From Pseudacidovorax sp. (lineage in GTDB: Bacteria; Pseudomonadota; Gammaproteobacteria; Burkholderiales; Burkholderiaceae_C), in NCBI RefSeq assembly GCF_017991995.1, contig NZ_JAGOPN010000019.1, positions 85,913 through 149,912 on the forward strand: a stretch of DNA of 64,000 nucleotides. The letters run 5' to 3'. The notes under the pieces are model-generated. The model saw only the letters and a program-made list of their open reading frames with translations, was not told where the DNA came from and ran no database searches. Below, in pieces: positions 34,832 to 44,537 of the stretch (position 1 is its first letter; the number at the start of each line of letters is the position of its first letter). Position numbers and translations under genes: made by a program.

Positions 34832-36060
34832 GGACAGTCACTCTTCCCTCCAAGGCCCCGCTGCTCAGCGGCAAGGGCTGGACCGCCTTCTTCATCGCGC
34901 TGATCGTCGTGTGCGGCCTGGCGCCGGTGCTCAACCTGTGGGTGCCCGAAGGCAGCGCCTTCCACCTCAGCGACTATGCGGTGGCGCTGCTCGGCAAAAT
35001 CATGTGCTACGCCATCTGCGCACTGGCCATGGACCTGATCTGGGGCTATACCGGCATCCTGTCGCTGGGCCACGGCCTGTTCTTCGCGCTGGGCGGCTAC
35101 ATGATGGGCATGTACCTCATGCGCCAGATCGGCCGCGACGGCAACTACAAGAGCGACCTGCCGGACTTCATGGTCTTCCTCGACTGGAAGACCCTGCCCT
35201 GGCACTGGACCTTCAGCGACAGCTTCGTCTTCCAGATGCTGATGGTGGTGGTGGTGCCGGGCCTGCTGGCGCTGGTCTTCGGCTACTTCGCCTTCCGCTC
35301 GCGCATCAAGGGCGTGTACTTCTCGATCATCACGCAGGCCATGACCTTCGCGGCCATGCTGCTGTTCTTCCGCAACGAGACGGGCTTCGGCGGCAACAAC
35401 GGCTTCACCGACTTCAAGCGCATCCTTGGCATCCCGATCGCGACGCAGGAGATGCGCATGACGATCTTCGCCCTCACCGGTGCGGTGCTGCTGGGCTTCT
35501 TCCTGTTCGCCAAGTGGCTGATCGGCAGCAAGTACGGCCGCGTGCTGCAGGCCATCCGCGATGCCGAGTCGCGCACCATGTTCTGCGGCTACAACCCGCT
35601 GCCCTACAAGCTCAGCATCTGGGTCATCTCGGCCATGATGTGCGGCGTGGCCGGCGCGCTGTACGTGCCGCAGGTGGGCATCATCAATCCGGGCGAGATG
35701 AGCGCCGCCAACTCCATCGAGATCGCCATCTGGACGGCCGTGGGTGGCCGGGCCACGCTGGTCGGGCCCATCGTGGGTGCCTTCCTGGTCAACGGCGCCA
35801 AGAGCTGGCTCACGGTGGTGGCGCCGGAATACTGGCTGTACTTCTTGGGCGCGCTCTTCATCGCTGTCACGCTGTTCCTGCCCGATGGCATCGTCGGCCT
35901 GGTGCGCCGTCTGATGAACCGCGGCAAGGCCGGGGTCGCTGCCGAACCCGTGGCGCCCACTGGCCGCGAGCAGGCCCAGCGCGCCCTGGCCAGGGAGGAG
36001 GGCGTGGAGCCCGACGCCGTACCCACCGTGCATGTCGAACCCAAGGGAGCCCAGGCATGA
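34828..36060 (+). CDS. urtC: Urea ABC transporter permease UrtC
   Basis: The 410-residue inner-membrane protein has about ten helices, with the family segment WGYTGILSLGHGLFFALGGYMMGMYLM and the EAA-like cytoplasmic loop GRVLQAIRDAESR. It has a hydrophilic C-terminal tail of about 45 residues. It is coupled by ATGA overlaps to urtB and urtD. Confidence 0.95.
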   Translation: MRTVTLPSKAPLLSGKGWTAFFIALIVVCGLAPVLNLWVPEGSAFHLSDYAVALLGKIMCYAICALAMDLIWGYTGILSLGHGLFFALGGYMMGMYLMRQIGRDGNYKSDLPDFMVFLDWKTLPWHWTFSDSFVFQMLMVVVVPGLLALVFGYFAFRSRIKGVYFSIITQAMTFAAMLLFFRNETGFGGNNGFTDFKRILGIPIATQEMRMTIFALTGAVLLGFFLFAKWLIGSKYGRVLQAIRDAESRTMFCGYNPLPYKLSIWVISAMMCGVAGALYVPQVGIINPGEMSAANSIEIAIWTAVGGRATLVGPIVGAFLVNGAKSWLTVVAPEYWLYFLGALFIAVTLFLPDGIVGLVRRLMNRGKAGVAAEPVAPTGREQAQRALAREEGVEPDAVPTVHVEPKGAQA

Positions 36061-36932
36061 CGCCCGACCTGATGGAAGCCGGCGCCGAGCGCCACGCCCG
36101 CGCCCAGGGCCTGCCCGTCGGCGCCTCGACCGAGTCCGGTGGCCGCACCGCCGGCTACGGCCGGCCCGCCGTGGCGGGCGAGGTGGACGTGACCCACGGC
36201 CGCATCCTGTACCTGGAAGACGTGAGCGTGAGCTTCGACGGCTTCAAGGCCATCAACAAGCTGAGCCTGGACATCGCCCCCGGCGAGCTGCGCTGCATCA
36301 TCGGCCCCAACGGTGCGGGCAAGACCACGATGATGGACATCATCACCGGCAAGACGCGGCCCGACGAAGGCACCGTCTACTTCGGCAGCACCATCGACCT
36401 GCTGCGCCACCGCGAGGCCGAGATCGCGCAGCTGGGCATCGGCCGCAAGTTCCAGAAGCCCACGGTGTTCGAGCACCTGACCGTGTTCGAGAACCTGGAG
36501 CTGGCGCTCAAGACCGACAAGCGCGTCAAGCCCTCGATGTTCTTCAAGCTCGACTCGGCCCAGGCCGACCGGCTGGCCGACATCCTGCAGACCATCCACC
36601 TGGCCGACAGCGTCAACCGCATGGCGGGCACGCTGAGCCATGGCCAGAAGCAGTGGCTGGAGATCGGCATGCTGCTCATGCAGGACCCGAAGCTGCTGTT
36701 GCTGGACGAACCCGTGGCCGGCATGACCGACGAAGAGACGGCGCGCACGGCCGAGCTCTTCCTCACGCTCAAGGGCAAACACTCGCTGATGGTGGTGGAG
36801 CACGACATGAGCTTCATCCGCACCATCTCCGAGATCGTCACCGTGCTGTGCGACGGCTCGGTGCTGGCGCAGGGCACGCTCGATGAAGTGCAGTCCGACG
36901 AGCGCGTCATCGAGGTCTACCTGGGACGTTGA
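36057..36932 (+). CDS. urtD: Urea ABC transporter ATP-binding protein UrtD
   Basis: The 291-residue ATPase has Walker A GPNGAGKT, the ABC signature LSHGQKQWLEIG, Walker B LLLLDEPVAGM and the switch His in VVEHDMSF. The LSHGQ form of the signature is usual for UrtD. About 45 extra residues precede the ATPase core. It starts inside the urtC stop codon. Confidence 0.95.
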   Translation: MTPDLMEAGAERHARAQGLPVGASTESGGRTAGYGRPAVAGEVDVTHGRILYLEDVSVSFDGFKAINKLSLDIAPGELRCIIGPNGAGKTTMMDIITGKTRPDEGTVYFGSTIDLLRHREAEIAQLGIGRKFQKPTVFEHLTVFENLELALKTDKRVKPSMFFKLDSAQADRLADILQTIHLADSVNRMAGTLSHGQKQWLEIGMLLMQDPKLLLLDEPVAGMTDEETARTAELFLTLKGKHSLMVVEHDMSFIRTISEIVTVLCDGSVLAQGTLDEVQSDERVIEVYLGR

Positions 36933-36935
36933 ACC

Positions 36936-37640
36936 ATGCTGAAGGTCAAGAACATCCACCAGTACTACGGCGGCTCGCACATCCTGCGCGACGTCAGCTT
37001 CGAGGCGCCGCTGGGCCAGGTCACCGTGCTGCTGGGCCGCAACGGCGTGGGCAAGACCACGCTGCTGAAGTCGCTCATGGGCCTGGTGCCGATCAAGAGC
37101 GGCAGCATCGAATTCGACGGTCAGCCGGTGCACAAGAAGACGCCTTACGAGCGCGCCCGCGCCGGCATGGGCTTCGTGCCGCAGGGCCGCGAGATCTTCG
37201 CGCGGCTGACGGTGGAAGAGAACCTGCGGATGGGCCTGGCCTACCGCAGCGCTTCCACGCCCATCGCGCCCGAACTCTACGAGCTGTTCCCGGTGCTCAA
37301 GCAGATGCTGCATCGCCGCGGCGGGGACCTGTCGGGCGGCCAGCAGCAGCAGCTGGCCATCGCCCGGGCGCTGGCCCCGGGGCCGAAGATGCTGATCCTG
37401 GACGAGCCCACCGAGGGCATCCAGCCCAGCATCATCAAGGACATCGGCCGTGCCATCCGCCGCCTGGCCGACGAGGGCTGGAAGGGCCAGAAGATGGCCA
37501 TCGTGCTGTGCGAGCAGTACTACGACTTTGCCGAGGAACTGGCCGACCACTATCTCGTGATGGAGCGTGGCGAGGTGATTGCGCGCGGCCTGGGCAAGGA
37601 CATGGCGATCGACGGCGTGCGCCAGCTGGTCGCGATCTGA
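36936..37640 (+). CDS. urtE: Urea ABC transporter ATP-binding protein UrtE
   Basis: The 234-residue ATPase has Walker A GRNGVGKTT, the signature LSGGQQQQLAIARAL, Walker B MLILDEPTEGIQP and the late LCEQYYDFA segment typical of UrtE. It begins three bases after urtD and ends the operon. The short hairpin CGCCGCC/GGCGGCG (37641-37659) spans the gap to the convergent reductase gene. Confidence 0.95.
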   Translation: MLKVKNIHQYYGGSHILRDVSFEAPLGQVTVLLGRNGVGKTTLLKSLMGLVPIKSGSIEFDGQPVHKKTPYERARAGMGFVPQGREIFARLTVEENLRMGLAYRSASTPIAPELYELFPVLKQMLHRRGGDLSGGQQQQLAIARALAPGPKMLILDEPTEGIQPSIIKDIGRAIRRLADEGWKGQKMAIVLCEQYYDFAEELADHYLVMERGEVIARGLGKDMAIDGVRQLVAI

Positions 37641-37649
37641 CGCCGCCGG

Positions 37650-38657
37650 TCAGGCGGCGAACTCTTCCGTATCCACTTCCTGCGTCGCCTGGGCCGGGTA
37701 GCGCGGACCGCTCACGGTGCGCTGGTTGATGAGATCGCCGGCGCGGGCGATCACGTCGACCGGCAGTTGGAGGTCGGCGGCGGCCAGGTCCTCCTGCAGA
37801 TGGTCCACGCTGGTGGTGCCCGGGATCGGGATGATGTCCTCGCCCTGCGCCAGCAGCCAGGCCAGTGACAGTTGGGCGGACGTGCAGCCGGCCTCCTGGG
37901 CCAGCGCCTCGAAGGCGGGCAGCAGCGACAGGTTGCGCGGGTAGTGCTCGGCCGAGAAGCGCGGCATGGGCCGGCGGATGTCCTTGGCGTCCAGCGCGGC
38001 CACGTCGGTGAGGCGGCCGGTGAGGTAGGCGCGGGCCAGCGGGCTGAAGGCCACGAAGGCGGTGCCCAGCTCGCGGCAGGCGGCCAGCACGGCGATCTCG
38101 GGGTTGCGCGTCCAGAGCGAATATTCGGTCTGCACGGCAGCGATGGGATGCACGGCCGCCGCCTTGCGCAGCGTGCCGGCCGAGACCTCCGACAGGCCCA
38201 GCGCGCGCACCTTGCCCTCTTCGATCAGGCGCGACATCTCGCCCACCGAATCCTCGATGGGCACCTTCTTGTCCCAGCGGTGCAGGTAGTAGAGGTCGAT
38301 GACGTCGGTGCCCAGGCGGCGCAGGCTGTCCTCGCAGTTGCGGCGCAGCGTGGCGGGGCGGCCGTCGATCACGCGGCGCATCACGCCGTCCTCGCCCTTG
38401 ACGCCGGCCATGCCGCCCTTGCTGCACAGCGTGAACTGGTGGCGGTGTTTCTTGAGCACACGGCCCACCAGTTCCTCGTTGGCGCCGAAGCCGTAGAGCG
38501 CCGCCGTGTCGAACAGCGTCACGCCGGCATCCAGCGCAGCGAGCAGCACGCGCTCGCCCTGCTCGGGCGAGGGCGGCACGCCATAGGCGTGGCTCAGGTT
38601 CATGCAGCCCAGGCCGATGGCCGAGACCTCAAAGTTCGCGATACGTCGTGTTTGCAT
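37650..38657 (-). CDS. Aldo/keto reductase
   Basis: The 335-residue NADPH-dependent TIM-barrel protein of the AKR family has FDTAALYGFGANEELVGR (catalytic Asp and Tyr), a lysine in TLCSKGGM, a histidine in DLYYLHRWD and cofactor motif PIPGTTS near the C-terminus. The overall pattern resembles YajO/general stress-type reductases; the substrate is unknown. Its start overlaps the end of the upstream unknown gene by 29 bases, so it may be the last gene of that small operon. Confidence 0.9.
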   Translation of the reverse strand: MQTRRIANFEVSAIGLGCMNLSHAYGVPPSPEQGERVLLAALDAGVTLFDTAALYGFGANEELVGRVLKKHRHQFTLCSKGGMAGVKGEDGVMRRVIDGRPATLRRNCEDSLRRLGTDVIDLYYLHRWDKKVPIEDSVGEMSRLIEEGKVRALGLSEVSAGTLRKAAAVHPIAAVQTEYSLWTRNPEIAVLAACRELGTAFVAFSPLARAYLTGRLTDVAALDAKDIRRPMPRFSAEHYPRNLSLLPAFEALAQEAGCTSAQLSLAWLLAQGEDIIPIPGTTSVDHLQEDLAAADLQLPVDVIARAGDLINQRTVSGPRYPAQATQEVDTEEFAA

Positions 38658-39204
38658 GGGCAGAGCTTAGTCGGGGTTGGAAGGTTGAAAGGGGCGCGCG
38701 GACTCTTTGCCAGGCCAGGTGCTGCCAGGCCGGCGTGCCGTAGCCTGCCACCAGATCATGGCCGATGGCCCGCCAGGCGGGGTCGGTCGCGTCGAGGCCC
38801 AGGGCTTCGATGAAGGGTGCCTGCACGATGAAGCACTGGCGGCGGTAGGGGAGCAGGAAGCCGCCGGGCTGCGTTGCGAGTGCCGGCGCTGCCTCGTCAT
38901 GGCGGGCGAACCAGAGGTGCAGCAGCAGGCCCGTCCGCGGTGCGTGCCAGAAGTCACCCATGTCATCGCCCGGCGCGGCGAGGCCGCCCAGCACGCGGCG
39001 GGCATGGTCCCAGTGCAGGAAGCCGAGTTCGCGCGCTGCGGTCTGCAAATGGTCGCCCAGGGTGCGGTCATCGCTGCGGCCATCGCGGCGCGCCCCATTC
39101 AGGCGCACGCGGGCACGCACCTTGAGTTCCTCCGCCGGGACCTTGGCGCTTCCTGTCGGGACGTCGTCGGGGGCATGCTTGTGCCCGGGGGGCTGCTGGC
39201 TCAT
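38629..39204 (-). CDS. Protein of unknown function in a GIY-YIG/MarR operon
   Basis: The 191-residue product is not recognised. It has a polar N-terminus, then a helical section DHLQTAARELGFLHWDHARRVL resembling short DNA- or protein-binding helices, and a C-terminal part rich in aromatic residues (DFWHAPRTGLLLHLWFARHDEA; WQHLAWQRV). The ATG overlaps the MarR-like stop (ATGA) and the end overlaps the aldo/keto reductase start by 29 bases. The tight packing suggests it works with its two upstream neighbours. Confidence 0.65.
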   Translation of the reverse strand: MSQQPPGHKHAPDDVPTGSAKVPAEELKVRARVRLNGARRDGRSDDRTLGDHLQTAARELGFLHWDHARRVLGGLAAPGDDMGDFWHAPRTGLLLHLWFARHDEAAPALATQPGGFLLPYRRQCFIVQAPFIEALGLDATDPAWRAIGHDLVAGYGTPAWQHLAWQRVRAPLSTFQPRLSSAHANTTYREL

Positions 39205-39659
39205 GGCGCTGGCGCCGCGGACGGTGTCGGGATGACGGCACCGCTTGCCACGGCATCGAGCTGCGACTGCAGAGCGTCCGGGCCGCACGGGTCCAGACCG
39301 ACGCCGGCCCACGCTTTGGCGCACACCGCTCCCACGGTCTGCGCGGCTTCGGCATGCAGTTGCCGGCCGGCGGGCCGCAGCAGCACGGCACCGGCATCGC
39401 GTGCCACGAGGCCGGTCTTTTCCAGTGGCATCAGTTGCCGGACGAGCGCCGAGGGTGCGAGGTGCAGGGCCTGCGCGAGCCGCAGCGTGGGCAGACCTCC
39501 GTGCGACGCCCGTGCCAGTGCATCGAGCAGCAGGAAGTCCGACGCGTCGAGGCCATGCCACACGCCCAGGCGCTCATCCAGGCGCTGCTGTTGGCGTGCA
39601 TGGGCCCGGGCCAGCGCGAGGCCGAGACGCATGGCCTGGGCGTCGGTCAGCCGGATCAT
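39201..39659 (-). CDS. MarR-family-like winged-helix protein
   Basis: The 152-residue protein has a MarR-type winged helix: LGVWHGLDASDFLLLDALARAS, the recognition region LPTLRLAQALHLAPSALVRQL, and the wing GLVARDAGAVLLRPAGRQL. It is probably a dimeric repressor or sensor. It lies between the GIY-YIG gene and the unknown gene, overlapping both by four bases. It may autoregulate the operon, although no operator is evident before 40036. Confidence 0.75.
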   Translation of the reverse strand: MIRLTDAQAMRLGLALARAHARQQQRLDERLGVWHGLDASDFLLLDALARASHGGLPTLRLAQALHLAPSALVRQLMPLEKTGLVARDAGAVLLRPAGRQLHAEAAQTVGAVCAKAWAGVGLDPCGPDALQSQLDAVASGAVIPTPSAAPAP

Positions 39660-40036
39660 GCGCTGCCTCCTTGACGTGCACCGCCCTCGGCCGCGGGTGA
39701 AAGCAACTCGGCCTCCCACAGCGCCAGCAGCGTCGCCAGCTCGGCGTCGTAGTCGAAGTCGGGATCGTCGCGTTCCTTCACCCGGTCGACGACTTCAAAG
39801 CGGAAGGCCTCGGCGCCGTGCGTGTTCCAGGCCGATTGCAGGACCCGGTCGCGGTGGGCGCCGCGCATCAGTTCGAAGCGCAGGCGGTTGAAGATGCCGT
39901 CCAGATGGCGGCTGCTGCCCACGCGCAGCAGCCCGGCGGCGTCGCAGCGCAGGGCATAGATGCCCATGGCGGGAAAGGCCTGCTTGTACTGGCGCGTCAG
40001 TTCGCGACGGGCCTGCAGGGAAAGGGAAGGGGTCAT
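39656..40036 (-). CDS. GIY-YIG-like protein
   Basis: This 126-residue protein has the pattern GIYALRC...LLRVGSSRHLDGIFNRLRFELMRG, matching the GIY-YIG nuclease fold. The second tyrosine-containing YIG has become RVG, so nuclease activity is uncertain. The later arginine and glutamate positions (R in NRLRF, E in FRFEVVDR) look conserved. GGAG lies nine bases before the ATG. It is the first gene of the trio. Confidence 0.65.
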   Translation of the reverse strand: MTPSLSLQARRELTRQYKQAFPAMGIYALRCDAAGLLRVGSSRHLDGIFNRLRFELMRGAHRDRVLQSAWNTHGAEAFRFEVVDRVKERDDPDFDYDAELATLLALWEAELLSPAAEGGARQGGSA

Positions 40037-40146
40037 GGCAGTGCTCCAGGTCCTCGACGCCGAGCCGGTCCCGCATGGGGCTCGAACGAAGACCGCGGTC
40101 TGTCCACGGAAGAAGAGAAACGGATCGGGAGGGTGAGAGCCTCTTG

Positions 40147-40217
40147 TGCGGGCAGGCGCCCCTCAGCACCTGCCCGCAATTTTACCCGGGTTATTTTGGC
40201 CGGATCAAGCGATCCGG
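40147..40217. other. Two hairpins between ligC and the GIY-YIG gene
   Basis: A ten-base perfect stem TGCGGGCAGG/CCTGCCCGCA with a twelve-base loop (40147-40178) is followed by ATTTTA on the plus strand. CCGGATC/GATCCGG (40200-40217) lies next, right after the ligC stop. Together they may end or attenuate the lig transcript, although neither has a strong T-run on the minus strand. The rest of the 196-base spacer shows nothing else. Confidence 0.5.
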
Positions 40218-40232
40218 TTTCCGGGCCATGCC

Positions 40233-41195
40233 TCAACCGGCGAGCTGCTGCTCCAGCTGATGCAGCACCTGGTAGCAGGGCAGCACCTGCGCCACGCTGC
40301 TGTTGGGCTCGCGGCCTTCGCGGATGGCGGCGAAGAATTCGCGGTCCTGCAGCTCGATGCCGTTCATCGACACGTCGACCTTGCTCACGTCCACCGGCTC
40401 TTCGGCGCCCTTGCTGTGCGACTGCACCAAGTCGTCGTAACGCGCGATGTAGGTGGCGGTGTCGCCGATGTAGCGGAAGAAGGTGCCCAGCGGGCCGTCG
40501 TTGTTGAACGAGAGCGACAGCGTGCAGATGGCGCCGTTGGCGGCCTGCAGCTGGATGCTCATGTCCATGGCGATGCCCAGGTCCTTGTGGATGGGGCCCT
40601 GCACGGCGTTGGCCTTCACGATCGGGCTGCCGGCCTGGTAGGCGAACAGGTCCACGGTGTGGGCGGCGTGGTGCCACAGCAGGTGGTCGGTCCAGCTGCG
40701 CGGCTGGCCCAGCGCATTCATGTTGGTGCGGCGGAAGAAGTAGGTCTGCACATCCATCTGCTGGATGTTGAATTCGCCGGCCTGGATCTTCCTGTGCACG
40801 TACTGGTGGCTGGGGTTGAAGCGGCGGGTGTGACCCACCATCGCCACCTTGCCCGCCTGCTTCTGCAGGGCCAGCACTTCTTCGCCTTCCTTGAGCACGT
40901 CGCACAGGGGGATCTCCACCTGCACATGCTTGCCGGCCTGCAGGCAGGCCTTGGTCTGGGCGGCGTGCATCTGCGTGGGCGTGCACAGGATGACCGCGTC
41001 CAGCTCCTGGATGGCCAGGCTGTCGGCCAGGTCGGTGGTGACGTGTTGGATGCCGTACTTGTCGGCCACTTCCTGGGTCTTGCCCAGATCGCGGCTGATG
41101 AGCGAGATCACCTCGACGTCGGGGATGTTCTTGATGCCGTCCAGGTGCTTGATGCCGAAGGCGCCGGCGCCGGCGAGTGCGACTTTGATGGTCAT
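40233..41195 (-). CDS. ligC: 4-Carboxy-2-hydroxymuconate-6-semialdehyde dehydrogenase
   Basis: The 320-residue Gfo/Idh/MocA-type enzyme (PmdC in Comamonas) oxidises the ring-cleavage product of protocatechuate to 2-pyrone-4,6-dicarboxylate with NAD(P). The nucleotide-binding loop is ALAGAGAFGIKHL. The catalytic region includes FNPSHQYVHR and LLWHHAAHTVDLF. It is the last gene of the minus-strand lig operon, 29 bases after ligB. Confidence 0.92.
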   Translation of the reverse strand: MTIKVALAGAGAFGIKHLDGIKNIPDVEVISLISRDLGKTQEVADKYGIQHVTTDLADSLAIQELDAVILCTPTQMHAAQTKACLQAGKHVQVEIPLCDVLKEGEEVLALQKQAGKVAMVGHTRRFNPSHQYVHRKIQAGEFNIQQMDVQTYFFRRTNMNALGQPRSWTDHLLWHHAAHTVDLFAYQAGSPIVKANAVQGPIHKDLGIAMDMSIQLQAANGAICTLSLSFNNDGPLGTFFRYIGDTATYIARYDDLVQSHSKGAEEPVDVSKVDVSMNGIELQDREFFAAIREGREPNSSVAQVLPCYQVLHQLEQQLAG

Positions 41196-41224
41196 GTCGG
41201 TGTTGGCTTTCTGTGGATGGTTGG

Positions 41225-42094
<870 letters not shown>

Positions 42095-42126
42095 TCAAGC
42101 CTCCTGAGGGATGCGGGGGCACATGG

Positions 42127-42570
42127 TCATGCCGCCTTGGTGGGGTGATGGGCGCCTTGCGGCTGGCGGTGCGCCTGGGCGTCGCCGTCCTCGCCCACGT
42201 AGCGGTTGCCGTCCACGCGGCGGCCGCCGTTGATCATCATGTTGCGGTATTCCTCTTCGGTCATGCCGGTCATCGAGCCCGCCATCTGCTGGAAGCTCTT
42301 GCCGTCGGTGGCGCCGATCTTGGCGAGGAAGTAGATGTTGCCGCCGGTGCGCATGCACCAGTTGAGGTCGCGCGCCAGCACGGCCTGCTTCTGTTCCTCG
42401 GTCATCGGCCATTCGTCGAGGTAGGCCCGCTCGTCGGCCTTGAAGCGCTCGCGGTTCTCGGCCTTCATCAGGCTCATGCAGAACTGGTTGAGCCAGTAGC
42501 CTTTGCGGCTCTGCTCGGCGTCGAAGATGATCGTGCCGGGCACGTCCAGGTAGGGTTTGTCGAGGGCCAT
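42127..42570 (-). CDS. ligA: Protocatechuate 4,5-dioxygenase, alpha subunit
   Basis: The 147-residue small subunit (PmdA) has the typical sequence LNQFCMSLMKAENRERF and NWCMRTGGNIYFLAKIG, which forms a lid over the active site of the beta subunit. Its C-terminal tail is His/Gln-rich. AAGGAG precedes the ATG. It is 32 bases before ligB. Confidence 0.96.
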   Translation of the reverse strand: MALDKPYLDVPGTIIFDAEQSRKGYWLNQFCMSLMKAENRERFKADERAYLDEWPMTEEQKQAVLARDLNWCMRTGGNIYFLAKIGATDGKSFQQMAGSMTGMTEEEYRNMMINGGRRVDGNRYVGEDGDAQAHRQPQGAHHPTKAA

Positions 42571-42582
42571 GGAAGGGTCTCC

Positions 42583-43518
42583 TTACTTGGCTTCTTCGGG
42601 CCAATACAAACGCATCGGGTTGTCGACCAGCAGCTTCTGCTGAAGCACGGGTGTCGTCGCGATGTGCGGGATGAAGTCCACCAGCAGCCCATCGTCGGGC
42701 ATGTGGTCCTTCAGATTGGGGTGCGGCCAGTCGGTGCCCCACAGCACACGATCGGGGAACTGCTCGACGATGCGACGCGCGAAAGGCACCACATCCTTGT
42801 AGGCGCTGCGCTCGCCATCCAGCGCCTTGGGGCCGGCCACCGACAGGCGCTCGGGGCAGCTCACCTTGCTCCACACGTTGCTGTGCTCGCGCATGAACTT
42901 CTCGAACAGCGCGAACTCCGGGCCGTCGACCGGCTTGGTTACGTCGGGGCGGCCCATGTGGTCCACCACCACCGTGGTCGGCAGCGCGGTGAAGAAGTCC
43001 CACAGCTCAGGCAGGTCCACCGCCTCGAAGTAGATGACCACATGCCAGCCCAGCTTGGCGATGCGGCCGGCGATCTCCATCAGCTCGTCCTTGGGCGTGA
43101 AGTCGACCAGGCGCTTGACGAAGTTGAAGCGCACGCCGCGCACGCCGGCGGCATGCAGGGCCTGCAGTTCTTCGTCGCTGACGCTGCGCTTGACGGTGGC
43201 CACGCCGCGGGCCTTGCCGTTCGAGGACTGCAGCGCATCGACCAGTGCGCGGTTGTCCGCGCCGTGGCAGGTGGCCTGCACGATCACGTTGCGGGCGAAG
43301 CCCAGGTGGTCGCGCAGGGCGAAGAGCTGCGCCTTGCTGGCATCGCAGGGCGTGTACTTGCGCTCTGGCGCATAGGGAAACTCCGCGCCGGGGCCGAAGA
43401 CGTGGCAGTGCGCATCGACGCTGCCGGCCGGCACCTGGAACTTGGGCTTGCTGGGGCCGGTGTACCAGTCCAGCCAGCCGGCAGTTTTCTCGAAGGGGCC
43501 TGTGGTGGGTTTGCTCAT
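42583..43518 (-). CDS. ligI: 2-Pyrone-4,6-dicarboxylate lactonase
   Basis: The 311-residue amidohydrolase-fold enzyme (PmdD) opens the pyrone to 4-oxalomesaconate. Signatures are SVDAHCHVFGPG, VVDHMGRPDV and WGTDWPHPN. AGGAG precedes the ATG at 43518; longer in-frame codons lie within the neighbouring Bug gene and are not used. The gene is 12 bases before ligA. Confidence 0.95.
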   Translation of the reverse strand: MSKPTTGPFEKTAGWLDWYTGPSKPKFQVPAGSVDAHCHVFGPGAEFPYAPERKYTPCDASKAQLFALRDHLGFARNVIVQATCHGADNRALVDALQSSNGKARGVATVKRSVSDEELQALHAAGVRGVRFNFVKRLVDFTPKDELMEIAGRIAKLGWHVVIYFEAVDLPELWDFFTALPTTVVVDHMGRPDVTKPVDGPEFALFEKFMREHSNVWSKVSCPERLSVAGPKALDGERSAYKDVVPFARRIVEQFPDRVLWGTDWPHPNLKDHMPDDGLLVDFIPHIATTPVLQQKLLVDNPMRLYWPEEAK

Positions 43519-43543
43519 GAGCGTTGCTCCTGGGGAAATGGGT

Positions 43544-44536
43544 TCAATCGGGCTTGATGCCGGCTTCACGCACCAGCTTCTCGTAGCGCACGCGCTCCGA
43601 GTGGATGAGCTGGGCAAATTGCTCGCTGCTGCCGGGCAGCACTTCGCCGCCGACCTGGGCCATGCGCTCGCGCACGGCCGGTGTCTGCAGTGCCTTCTGC
43701 ACCTCGGCATGCAGCTGGGTGACGATGGACTTGGGCGTGGCCGCGGGCGCCACGATGCCGTACCAGACCGAGGCCTCGAAGCCCGGAAAGCCGGACTCGG
43801 CAATGGTGGGCACGTCGGGAAAGACGGCGCTGCGGTTGGGGCTCAAGGCCGCGAGCACCTTGAGCTTGCCGCTCTTCACATGCGGCTGCGCCTCCAGCGC
43901 ATTGATGGCCACCAGCGGCAGCTGGCCGCCGATCACGTCGGTCAGTGCCTGGGCGCCGCCGCGGTAGGGCACGTGCTGCAGCTTGATGCCCGCGGCGCGC
44001 TCGAAAAACTCGACCGCCATGTGCGGCGTGGAGCCGTTGCCCGGCGAGGCGAAGGACAGGCTGCCGGGCTTGGCCTTGGCCTCGGCGATCAGCTGCTGGA
44101 TGGTGCCGAAGGGCGCATTGGCATTGGCGGCGATCACCACCGGCACGCGGCCGATCAGCGACACCGGCACGAGGTCGCGCTCGGCATCGAAGGGCATGGG
44201 CTGGTACAGCGCCATGTTGGCCGCCAGCGCGTTGGCGGCCACCATCAGCGTGTAGCCGTCGGCAGGCGCGTCGATGGTGGCCTTGACGGCGATGTTGGTG
44301 CCGGCGCCCGGCCGGTTGTCGATCATGAAGGGCTGGCCCAGGCTGGTCGCGAGGGCCTGGCCCACGCTGCGCGCCACGGCATCGACCGCGCCGCCGGCCG
44401 AGTAGCCGACCAGCACGCGCACCGGCTTGGCCGGATAGCTCTGCGCACCCGCCAGCGTCGGCGCCAGCAGTGCCGCCCCTGCGGCCAGCGCCACGCGGCG
44501 GGAGACGAACGGGCCTTGCGCGTCGGTCTGCTGCAT
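43544..44536 (-). CDS. Bug-family (TctC) periplasmic binding protein
   Basis: The 330-residue extracytoplasmic solute receptor has a signal peptide (RRVALAAGAALLAPTLAGA). The mature core has YPAKPVRVLVGYSAGGAVDAVAR, DNRPGAGTNIA and ADGYTLMV, all typical of Bug proteins. It starts one base after the stop of the preceding Bug gene. By location it may bind an aromatic acid or a pathway intermediate, but no TctA/TctB membrane partners are in the window. Confidence 0.9.
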   Translation of the reverse strand: MQQTDAQGPFVSRRVALAAGAALLAPTLAGAQSYPAKPVRVLVGYSAGGAVDAVARSVGQALATSLGQPFMIDNRPGAGTNIAVKATIDAPADGYTLMVAANALAANMALYQPMPFDAERDLVPVSLIGRVPVVIAANANAPFGTIQQLIAEAKAKPGSLSFASPGNGSTPHMAVEFFERAAGIKLQHVPYRGGAQALTDVIGGQLPLVAINALEAQPHVKSGKLKVLAALSPNRSAVFPDVPTIAESGFPGFEASVWYGIVAPAATPKSIVTQLHAEVQKALQTPAVRERMAQVGGEVLPGSSEQFAQLIHSERVRYEKLVREAGIKPD

Positions 44537-44537
44537 G

